Assembly: GCA_039583875.1 (NCBI GenBank)
Contig: CM077147.1
Span: 162,315,866 to 162,379,865 of the forward strand
Direction of reading: 5' to 3'
Source: Platanthera guangdongensis
Lineage: Eukaryota > Streptophyta > Magnoliopsida > Asparagales > Orchidaceae
Length of the DNA: 64,000 bases
Shown here piece by piece: positions 48,363 to 57,408 of the stretch (position 1 is its first letter; every line of letters starts with the position of its first letter). A model generated the notes under the pieces. The model was given only the letters and a program-made list of their open reading frames with translations. It was not told where the DNA came from and searched no databases. Position numbers and translations under genes: made by a program.

Positions 48363-49148
48363 TCTAAGTTCACCCTGGAGTTAATAAAGAAGTATGGTAT
48401 GGAATCATCCACTACCATGAGAACTCCTATGGGGTCAAGTGTGTCTCTTAGCAAAGATGATGCAGGGAAACCTGTAGATGAAACTTTGTATAGAGGGATA
48501 GTTGGCTCCCTACTATATCTGACTGCTAGTAGACCAGATATCATGTACACTACATGTGTCTGTGCTAGGTACCAAGCATGCCCTAAAGAATCTCATTTGA
48601 CTGCAGTCAAAAGGATCTTGAGATATCTTAAGGGCACCCCTAATCTAGGCCTTTGGTACCCTAGGAATGGAGATTTTCTACTGACTGGCTATTTAGATGC
48701 AGATTTTGCAGGTTGCAAGGAAGATAGAAAAAGTACTACAGGCACCTGTCAATTTCTAGGTGGGAGACTTGTGTCTTGGAGCAGTAAGAAGCAGACCAGT
48801 GTGACAATCTCCACAGCTGAGTTAGAATATGTTGCTGCAGGAAGCTGTTGTGCACAACTATTATGGATTCAGCACCAGCTAGAAGACTATGGTATTCAAG
48901 TAAGTAGAACACCTTTGCTTTGTGATTCTACAAGTGCTATTTCTATTGCAAATAATCATGTCTCACATAGTAGGACTAAGCACATAGAAATTAGATACCA
49001 TTTTCTTAGAGAACATGTAGAGAAAGAGGACATTTCCCTAGAATTTGTTAAAACAGATAATCAGATTGCTGATATGTTTACTAAGCCTCTTGATGAAACT
49101 AAATTCAATAAGTTTAAAATTGAATTAGGAATGTTGAACTTAGAATAG
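48363..49148 (+). pseudogene. RT end and RNase H of element C
   Basis: Continuing in frame after the [83 protein letters not shown] (the usual TAESEY is TAELEY) and NQIADMFTKPLDETKFNKFK, ending LGMLNLE with TAG at 49146. RNase H degrades the RNA template. Confidence 0.88.
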
Positions 49149-49172
49149 TTTTAAAAAAATTGGCTAAGAAAA

Positions 49173-49500
49173 TAGTGTCGACACAAGGAGTTGTCTGTGT
49201 CGACACATAGAAAAGGTGTCGACATTTCAGAGAAATGATGTCGACACATCTAGGAAGTCTGTGTCGACACTTCAGAGAAATAGTGTCAACACATCCAGAG
49301 TAGGTGTCGACACAACCAGGAGTGGTGTCGACACTTAGGTTTAACACAGATTTCGTCGAGTGAAGTATTGACTAATCGTCGAACACAGATGTATAAGTGT
49401 CGACACATCATAATTGGTGTCGACACATATAAGTCAGCATTTATGTTGAGACTTAAGTAGTCTGTGTCGACACTTTTCAACAGTGTCGACACATTTAGAG
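49173..49500. repeat. Internal GTGTCGACAC array between pol and ORF2 of element C
   Basis: About 12 sites in 330 bp, the same motif as the LTR array, including some CGTCGA variants (49350-49382). It is non-coding and lies directly upstream of the shared 17-bp box. Confidence 0.92.
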
Positions 49501-49505
49501 TACTT

Positions 49506-49549
49506 TTAACGCGCCTTTTCACCTTCGTTTTTATAAAGATATAAATAGG
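49506..49549 (+). promoter_or_regulatory. Predicted internal promoter of ORF2 in element C
   Basis: TTAACGCGCCTTTTCAC (49506-49522) is followed by TATAAAGATATAAATAGG (49532-49549), then the ORF2 ATG at 49648, about 100 bp downstream. The arrangement is the same as in B. Promoter activity is inferred. Confidence 0.52.
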
Positions 49550-49647
49550 TCTTCACCATTGTTTGTCGACACGCTTTCAATAGTTTCGAGACCAAAACTT
49601 TATGTCGACATCTCTCTCATCTAAATTCAAGATTTCTCAAAACCCTA

Positions 49648-51869
49648 ATGGCGCCAAAGCTCGAGGAGAACGTCAATGAAGGATATGAGCTAGTACGCAA
49701 TGCATTTGACCATGCGAAACAAGAAATTAAGGATGTTGCAACCCTAATTACTGATAATGGGTTGGAAGTTCTAGTTTAAGAACCAACTAAGATTTGGAAG
49801 AAGGAAGTAATCGAATTCTTTAGTGCAGCTACCCTTGATGAGACTAGACTCAACATTAAAACCATCGTCCATGGAGTAAAAGTAAAACTCATCCAGAAGA
49901 GTCTAAGAAAAGTTCTACATCTACCAAGAAATAAAGAGGAGGAAGATGTCCCTACATCTAAGACTAGGGATGCACTGCAATGGTGTGGACTAGATTCAAC
50001 CATGAAGATTGGCTCCATTTTTAACAGGAAAGGCATAAATATGCAAGGAAAGTTCTTGTCTGAAGTGGTAGGAAATGTGATTCTGTGCAAGCCAGGTGGG
50101 CATGATAGGATATCAGCTCACATGTTCTGCTTAATAACAAGAATTATCTTTAAGCTAAAATCTGATTGGTCAGCAGTAATGTTTGAAAAGATTAAGGAAA
50201 GTCTGAAGAAGCCCAATCTGGGTAGAATTATTAGTTTGTACTTAGTTGGAACAATTCTAGAAGTCATGAAGCAAGCTACTGGTTCTAAAATTAAACATAT
50301 GAGGAGGATGGATATCAGAATTATCTCAAGATGGGATAGGGTGTTAACTAAGGACATGCCTACTCCAAAGAAGGAAACACCTCCACAGAAGAAGAAGAAG
50401 AAAGCCATAATGGCTCCTGAATCATCCAGTAGCTTAGAGGAGCAAGTAGTTTTTAGTTCTAATGAGGAAGAAGCTGATAATACTGGAAGGTCACCAGTAA
50501 GGAATGAAGATGCACAGAGGCAGGGGGAGCAACCATCTGCTAGCCCCATCCACCTGGATACACTCCAGGGGGAGCCTCAACATGTGGAAAAGCCTACTCA
50601 CTTAGACAGTGAAATGGCAACTCAAACAATCCTTGAGGTAATACATGAAGTTAATCAATCAATTTACCATATTGAGGATGAAGTATTAACTAGATATTTG
50701 ATTGATGTTGAACAGCCAACATAGTTACACAGTCAAGCACAAGATGTGATCATGGAAGATACATCTGTTGCTACTGATGCTCCAGAAATAAGAAACTCTC
50801 CTGTGCCTTCTCAACAGGAGTTTACCTTAGAAGAGCTGTTTCCTGATATTGAGGGGGAGCATGCTGGTTTTGAGGGGGAGAAAAGTATTTTTGAGGGGGA
50901 GCAAGTAGGAGCTCAGGGAGAGAATACAATGACTAAAACTGAGGAGCAAAGGACTCAGGGGGAGCTACCAAGACCTGAGAAGGAATTGCCTCCAAGTCCT
51001 AAGGAAAGGGTTGACATAGCTAGTACTTCAGATTCTGAGGATGCTGCTGAGGTTCAAGCAAAGAAAAGGAAGCTAATGGTCTTCAAAAGAAGAAGCCAGA
51101 GCTACAAGAAAGCACTACAGATAGTTGCTCCACATCCTGCCCCAACAATAGATTACAGTTCATTGTTAGTATCTTTACAAGTAAAGTTGGATGAGCAAAG
51201 AATAGCAATGGAGAAGTATATGGATGAAACTCACAAAGATCTCCAATTCTCCTTGGCCCAAGACATCAAATATATAAGATTTGAAGTAAATCAAAATAAG
51301 AAGGAAATGACTGATTGTTTTCATAAAGGGGGTAATGCAGTAGTTTTTTTTGCTACTCATCAAGAAAAGATAAAGACTCAAGTGGATGATATAGCAGTGA
51401 AGCAGGGATATGTCTTAGAAAATCAGATTAGAATGAATGATAATCTGACTGAATCCCATAATGCAATTGTTACTGAAATAAAGAATATTGCAACTGCCTC
51501 AGATGCTGATAAGTCTCAAGCCAAACCAGAGTTTGATAAGGAGAAGTTTGATAAGGATTTCCAGGAAGGCATAACTGCTGTAAAAACTGCTATTACAGAT
51601 TCTCAAAAGACTATTTCTGGACTGCTGCTGAAGTTGAGAGGTTTTTTAAGGATGGAGTGAATTATATAGATGAACAGATCAGATTTCAGAAGGATGATCT
51701 TAGAGATCATGTGGCTAGAGAAGTCATAAATGGGGAGAGAGTACTAGTCAAAGCTAGATCTGATCATGCTAAATGGATTTCTAATAGCATCAGAGCCACT
51801 CTTGGATATCTACCCCTTTGTGATGATGACAATGTGGCTCTGATGCTATTAAAAATCCATTTAGCATGA
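49648..51869 (+). pseudogene. ORF2 of element C (extra ORF after pol), 3' end lost
   Basis: The ATG at 49648 gives MAPKLEENVNEGYELVRNAF, as in B. Stops occur at 49777-49779 and 50722-50724, and a one-base shift in a T6 run near 51640. Domains as in B: globular N-terminus (NRKGINMQGKFLSEVVGNVI), Lys cluster PPQKKKKKAIM that could act as a nuclear signal, acidic stretches rich in EGE, and a coiled coil (QVKLDEQRIAMEKYMDETHK). The last B-like residues are ERVLVKARSDHAK; from there the sequence runs into the foldback at 51739-51894, and about 220 C-terminal codons present in B are missing. Confidence 0.68.
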
Positions 51870-51894
51870 TCAGATCCAGCTTTGACTAGTACTC
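51739..51894. repeat. 61-bp inverted repeat at the truncated 3' end of element C
   Basis: 51739-51799 is almost perfectly repeated in inverted orientation at 51834-51894 with a 34-bp loop. The left arm is ordinary ORF2 sequence (alignable to B near 32010-32070); the right arm is an inverted copy of it, followed directly by the LTR tail. Confidence 0.92.
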
Positions 51895-51945
51895 TAAATT
51901 ACACCTATTCACCCCCCTCTAGGTGGTTAGGCACTAATTCTTTCA
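51895..51945 (+). repeat. Residual 3' LTR of element C (about 50 bp)
   Basis: AATTACACCTATTCACC to TTCTTTCA matches the last 50 bp of the 5' LTR (43804-43854). The rest of the 3' LTR is missing, yet the target duplication TCCTT follows exactly. Confidence 0.9.
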
Positions 51946-51950
51946 TCCTT

Positions 51951-52945
51951 CTTCTTGTATTTATGGGAAGAAGGTCTACTGTTGTGCTGTCTCCTGGTAT
52001 CTTTCTCTCTTCTCTTTTCTTTCTTCTGATTCTCTGGACACTCAGAGATAAAGTGTCCAGCTTTCCTACAACCAAAGCATACCACTTCTTTAGTTGGTGT
52101 TTTATCATACCTTGGTTTGTCATCCTGTCTGGATGACTTCCTCCTGAAATCTTTTCTTGCCAACTTGTAGAATCTTTTGGCAAAAAGACTCATGGGTTCT
52201 TCATTTGTTGAGGGAGTATCCGTCTCTTCAGCTACCTTGAAAGCAATGCTATGCTCTTTTCTTGCTGGAGGGGGTGTTCTCTGCTCAGCTGCCTCCCTGG
52301 ATTTAATCAGCTGTTCATAGGGCTTAAGTTTACCTAATAGAGATTTAGTGGATATCTCATTTAGGCTTCTGGATTCTTTGATAGGCCAGATCCTTAAATC
52401 CCATGAGCTTGGGAAGCACATTAGGATCTTGTCATTCACCTCAGTGAGGATGATGTCCTTGTCCAATATTTGTAACTCATTGATAATTGAGCTTAACCTA
52501 TTATACATTTCAGCAACTGACTCAACTTCCTCTTTCTTGAAATTGTCATATAAGGATATGAAGTTGGGTCTCCTGTCCTTTCTTTCATCTGCTGATCCAG
52601 CCACCATTTGGTTTAGGGAATCCCAGATGGCTTTGGCTGAAGTGCATTCAGCAACCTTTTGGAAGATATCATCTCACATAGTCTGTGCCAATATGTTCAT
52701 TGCCTTGACATCAACAACCTTGGCCTTCTTTTGAGCCTCAGTCCACTCAGGTGGTGGGACTGCATTTGTGCTTGAGGCTGCTGTACATAAGAAGCAGTGG
52801 CTTGAGGAGGACCTGTCAAGATGGAATTGTAGATATCTTCATCAATAGAGTTCATATATAATTTGATTATTGCCTTCTAGATGACAAACCTATTTAGGTT
52901 GCAAACTGGAGGTCTAGTGCTTGCATAGTCTTTGTTCTGTGCCAT
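51951..52945 (-). pseudogene. Gag N-terminal part of element A
   Basis: The ATG at 52945-52943 gives MAQNKDYASTRPPVCNLNRF; a TAG follows after 24 codons and others come soon after. From 52607 an open frame of about 220 codons includes EVESVAEMYNRLSSIINELQ, LLGKLKPYEQLIKSREAAEQ and knuckle CFGCRKAGHFISEC. It is cut by C at 51950 and resumes at 41960 and 24495. Only one knuckle is seen in this part. Gag of A is clearly different from gag of B, C and E. Confidence 0.83.
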
Positions 52946-53048
52946 TGCTGTGTACATAATCTAAATAAAAATAAAGATAAAAGATGAAATCTGATCTAAC
53001 AAAGGATCTTTGGTTCAAGGGTTAGCTTGTGTACACCAAGGAATACAA

Positions 53049-53060
53049 GCTCTGATACCA
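53049..53060 (-). other. Primer-binding site of element A
   Basis: The minus strand reads TGGTATCAGAGC, an exact match to the initiator-Met tRNA complement, two bases from the LTR edge at 53063. Confidence 0.9.
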
Positions 53061-53062
53061 AT

Positions 53063-54886
53063 TGAAAGTGAGTTGTTAGATCAGGAATACTCTAGAGGGG
53101 GGGTGAATAAAGTATTCAGGGTTTATAAAATTTTCTTATGATTTAATCTAGTGTAGGAACAAAATTAAAACAGCAATCCTAACAAACAACCACAATAAAA
53201 AAAACAAAAGAAAAGAGCAATCCAGACAACACAAGAATTTATAGTGGTTCCCCTAAACTTGGGTACATCCACTCTTCTACCACCCTGGTAGGAATCCACT
53301 TAGATTTTTGATCAGGTGCCTGAAACCAATGAGCTTTTGATCAGGTGCTCAAAAACCAATCCTCTAGTCTTTTGATCAGGTGACTTACAACTAGGAATAA
53401 CTTTTGAAGGGAGTTATAACCCTTTATACAGTGGGGGGGGGGGGTGAGAGATGATTGTGTCTTCTCTTTCTCAATATACAACTGAGAAGATTGGTGGATA
53501 TTTGATTTTAGCACAGGCTCCCCCTGAGATATAGAATGGTTCATGTAGAAGAAGCCTTGCTATAGGGTGATAGGCCTTCAGTAGTACAGCCTTGATCAGC
53601 AGCTGTTCAGGAACTTCATTGACATATAGTAATGTAGTTGTCCTTTGAAGTATCCTGGAGTGTTGAAGACAGAAGACTCTTGATTTTTATTATGTGTTCT
53701 TCTTCTTCAGATAGCTGATGATCTTCAGGAATATGGCTTCTTGTTGTGTCAGAATTCTGTGTTGACAGACAGCAGTGAATCTCTTATTTCAGACTGACTA
53801 TTTTTTGTATCTGTCGTCTCTCTGTATTGTGTATCTTGTTCTATCTCTCTATAGGAAGAAGAGAGAAAATCTCTTTTATATTTCCTGTCAAAAATGGTCT
53901 TTCGAAATTTTGAAATCCTCTGCAATCAATGCTGACGGCCTTGAGAATAAACGACATTGAATTATTTCCCCAACTGTCCCATGGAAAAATGGCAGGCAAT
54001 AATCCTGGAGAAGACCATGATCAATGCTCTGTCTAACGGTTATATTCTAGAGAATATTTGAGCATTAATTACTCAGGAATTATTGCAGTAAGAAGGGGAC
54101 AGAAGGATGGAAAATAACTAAGTCTGGATTCGTCGAACTGATAACAAAAATCGTCGAGCTGAGTTCATAGTTTGTCGAGCTGAGTTGCTGAGTTCGTCGA
54201 CCAGATGACTTCTGTTTGTCGAGCTGAGTTCCAAGATCATCGAGTAGAGAGCAGAACTATATTCTCTAGAAACTTTGCCTTTTCTGTGTATGGAGTTCGT
54301 CGAGCTGATATCTGGTTTTGTCGACTGAAGTTCAGTAAAATATTTCTGGACTTAGAATAATTTCAGATGCTTCTGGATGAAGGTGTTAAAGTGAAGTATC
54401 CAGAATTCGTCGACCTAAGATTTGGTTTCGTCGAGTTGAGGACCACTTAACTACTGCTGGATAACTCTAGCTATTATGGTCACAGTTCGTCGATCTGAGA
54501 ATCAAGTTCGTCGACCAAAGTCTGACTCTGGACTTAGAATAAAGAGATGTTTTCTGATCTTGAAGTGTTGAAGTATAGTGTCCAAAGTTCGTCGACCTGA
54601 GTACTAAGTTCGTCGAGCTCAGCTCAGAGAATTCACTCTGAGATCATCGAGCTGAGCAAGACTATCGTCGACCTGAGTTCGACGAACGTTGAACTCATTT
54701 TACTTGGTCTTTAGAAAAACTCTAAGTCTTGAGTCTCTGATAGTCTTGTTGATAGTTGGTCCATGTGATGTTGATTCTAAGGAATTGTCCTAGACTCTAG
54801 GACACAACCATGACCCTGGCTATACATTGTAGGTCATATGATCCTAACTTAGTGAACCTAGCCCAAATCTTACTAGGGATCCAACA
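53063..54886 (-). repeat. 5' LTR of element A (1824 bp)
   Basis: It matches 14857-16674. G-rich runs (53093-53102; 53432-53442) differ in length from the partner. TTTATAGTGGTTCCCC is at 53238-53253, TATA-like AATATAAAAGAG near 53872-53884, and the TTCGTCGA array at 54128-54695. Confidence 0.93.
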
Positions 54887-54891
54887 CAGGG

Positions 54892-55855
54892 CTGTAGGCT
54901 CACTTGGTGGTTGGAGATCTTTTGGAGAGGAGACCCCGAGCAGTCCCGCTGACCAGGTTCTCATCTAGCTGGTAGGGTTGTAGGCTCACTCGGTGGTTGG
55001 AGATGTTTTGGAGAGGAGACCCAGAGCAGACCCACTGATTAGGCTCTCATCTAACTGGCATGGCTGTAGGCTCATTCGGTGGTTGAAGGTGTTTTGGAGA
55101 GGAGACCCCAAGCAGACCCGCTGACCAGGCTCTAATCTAGCTGGCAGGGCTGTAGGCTCACTCGATGGTTGGAGATGTTTTGGAGAGGATACCCCGAGCA
55201 GACCCGCTGACCACGCTCTCATCTAGTTGGCGGGGTTGTAGGCTCACTGGGTGGTTGGAGATGTTTTGGAGAGGAGACCCCAAGTAGACCCACTGACTAG
55301 GCTCTCATCTAGCTAGCAGGGTTGTAGGCTCACTCGGTGGTTGGAGGTGTTTTGGAGAGGAGACCCCAAGCAGACCCGCTGACCAGGCTCTCATCTAGCT
55401 GGCAGGGTTGTAAGCTCACTCGGTGGTTGGAGGTGTTTTGGAGAGGAGACCCTGCGCAGACCCGCTGACTAGGCTCTCATCTAGCTGGCATGGCTGTAGG
55501 CTCACTCAGTGGTTTTAGGTGTTTTGGAGAGGAGACCCCGAGTAGACCCGCTGACCAGGCTCTTATCTAGCTAACGGGGCTGTAGGCTCACTCGGTGGTT
55601 GGAGATGTTTTGTAGAGGAGACCCCGAGCAGACCCGCTGAGCAGGCTCTCATCTAGATGGCAGATCTGTAGGCTCACTCAGTAGTTGGAGATGTTTTGCA
55701 GAGGAGACCCCGAACAGACCCGCTGACCATGCTCTCATCTAGCTGGCAGGGATGTAGGCTCACTCGGTGGTTGGAGATGTTTTGGAGAGGAGACCCCGAG
55801 TAGACCTGCTGACCAGGCTCTCACCTAGCTGGTAGGGCTGTAGGCTCACTCGGAG
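54892..55855. repeat. 85-bp tandem array, right part (about 11 units)
   Basis: The array continues from 14856 after element A with the same unit. It ends at 55855 in unrelated sequence. The unit encodes MRAWSAGLL-type peptides on the minus strand, but 85 is not a multiple of three, so frames do not persist. Confidence 0.95.
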
Positions 55856-56365
55856 GCAAGTCAAGTGGTAAGAGCTCACGAAGAAAGGTGTATATATGTA
55901 TCAGAAAATTGGTAGAGGATTCCTAGGAAAAGGAAGGATTGGAGGCAATGCAAGAGAGGATGGGAATTTCAGGCTAACACTCGGCGAGGAAGGTCCCGCC
56001 CACAGCGAGCGGGTATTCACTGTCAAATACACAGGTCTCGCATAAAAGGGGGATAATTTATCGTAAGCAGCAGTCTGGTCCCTAGGCCATACTCGCGCGG
56101 AGTGCGTCTTGCGGACGAGGCGAGAGTACAAGGGCAAACTATCCCGCGCTCGGCGGAGGCGAGGAGAGGGCCAACAGCCAGCGCTCTAAATTAACCTTCA
56201 TGCAAGACATCAATGGATAAAGTGCGACGAAGTAAAAAGGGCGAAAGGTTATAATAAAGATCTCTCTGTTCATCATAGAAAAGAAACATTTCACTATCAG
56301 GAAAATTTACAAGTACAGGAGACAAAAAAAAGAGAGGGGGGGGGGGAGTCCCAAGACGGACACCC
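55856..56365. other. Unassigned 510 bp beside the tandem array
   Basis: No coding domain or LTR end recognised. GC-rich patches with GGCGAGG, CGCGCGGAG and a G/C run at 56338-56346 lie downstream (minus strand) of the coiled-coil ORF and may be its 3' untranslated part within an unidentified retroelement. Confidence 0.4.
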
Positions 56366-57278
56366 TCACTCCTCGTCACCGGAGGTGGAGCTGTCATCCA
56401 TATCGCCATACAGCTGGGGGACCAAGTCGCAGACCGTGACCTTCTCAACATCATCCCTGACAACCCCCAGCTCCTTCATCATCTTCAGGACGAGCCCGAC
56501 CGTCTTGATGTTGGAATCTCTGCAAAGGGCATCGACCTCGTCCAGAGAGTAGTAAGTTAGTGGGGGAGCTCGGAACAGATCTGGGTGAAGCGCGGCGCTG
56601 TCCAGGAGACTGGCGTTCTCAGCTTTCAATTTCTTGTTCTCCCCCTCTAAAGCCGCAATGTGCGAGCGCATTCGATCAACCATCTCGGCATCCTACGAGA
56701 AGGTTATTAGTCAACAAAAATTCATACAAGGAAAATTATCAAGTTAAACAGGCGAATAGCAGTGAAAGGCTTACCACGCCGCCTTAGCTTCGGGCAAGAA
56801 GGTTGTCGGCGACCGCCAGCCTTTTTTCAAGGTCATTCGACTTCTCGCACTCCGCGGCAAGGCTAGTCTCGGCCTCCTTCCACTTCTTGTTATTGAAGAC
56901 GAGGCGACGCGAGATCTGGTGCGAGAGCTCCATGGAGCGAAACTGGGCGTGGGAGGTCTTCAGAACGAGGTCTCGCGATGGCTCGTTATCCGCAGGTTCA
57001 GTCCCAAGGCCACAATATAGCTCATACCCAAGGGAGAAGGCATGACTGGTGTGCGGGTCTTGCTCCTTCCAGGAGGGAAGGAGAGTACACACTGATACGC
57101 GGTTGACATCCTTCTCCCACAAAAGTACCGGCTCGCCGGCGACATCGTTCGTCACGGGCCCCATGTTGTAGTTCAGATGCGAGGAGGGGGCCGGGCGGCT
57201 GGAAGGGCCAGCTTTGCGAGAGGGAAGCTCGGCTGGCTGGACAGAGGTGGTGGCAGTTTGGTCAGGTGGGGGCGTCTC
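56366..57278 (-). pseudogene. Two-exon coiled-coil ORF, unknown, probably retroelement-borne
   Basis: Exon 1 (57278-56775) runs from a Pro/Thr-rich stretch (ETPPPDQTATTSVQPAELPS) through MGPVTNDVAGEPVLLWEKDV to a Lys/Glu-rich coiled coil (NNKKWKEAETSLAAECEKSN) and RLAVADNLLARS, then a TAA, GGV and a splice donor. An 82-bp intron (56774-56693, GTAAGC to CGTAG) joins in phase 0 to exon 2 (56692-56366): DAEMVDRMRSHIAALEGENK, LDEVDALCRDSNIKTVGLVL and the acidic end DDSSTSGDEE. Upstream, VVSPT is followed by a TAA at 57281-57279 in the same frame. I do not recognise a named protein; plant retroelement gag-like ORFs often look like this. Element E is inserted upstream at 57409. Confidence 0.5.
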
Positions 57279-57408
57279 TTAGGTAGGCGAGACGACTTGA
57301 TGGCGAGGAGGCGAGGATCTTTCCACAGAAATGGGGGACAGAGACCCCCGACATTTCTTTCCTTTCCTTGGGCGCAACCTCTTTCTTCTCTTTTGGCCGC
57401 AACACCAC

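Larger units (their letters stand above)
41966..51945 (+). mobile_element. Copia element C (SIRE/Maximus-like) inserted in gag of A
   Basis: Ends TGTTGGGTAC (41966) and AATTCTTTCA (51945) are flanked by TCCTT (41961-41965 and 51946-51950). The 5' LTR is 41966-43854; the 3' LTR is reduced to about 50 bp (51895-51945) beside a foldback. Order on the plus strand: gag, PR, IN, RT, RNase H, palindrome array, ORF2. It is the best preserved of the large copia elements here in coding sequence. It belongs to the same family as B, close to E. Confidence 0.93.
14857..54886 (-). mobile_element. Copia element A (SIRE/Maximus-like), 40 kb including nested insertions
   Basis: Ends are TGAAAGTG at 14857 and GGATCCAACA at 54886, flanked by the 5-bp duplication CAGGG (14852-14856 and 54887-54891). 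LTRs are 14857-16674 (3') and 53063-54886 (5'). Removing B, C and their target duplications leaves about 12.6 kb. Order on the minus strand: 5' LTR, primer site, gag, PR, IN, RT, RNase H, a palindrome array, ORF2, polypurine tract, 3' LTR. IN before RT defines copia. The extra ORF after pol and long LTRs fit the SIRE/Maximus type. Several stops and shifts make this copy inactive. Confidence 0.9.

Noticed and set aside
53341..53960. Short ORFs inside the 5' LTR of A
   Set aside because: Not conserved in the partner LTR at 14857-16674 and without recognisable motifs.
55856..55890. tRNA- or SINE-like A box (AAGTGGTAAGAGCTC)
   Set aside because: No B box, no cloverleaf and no A-rich tail nearby.
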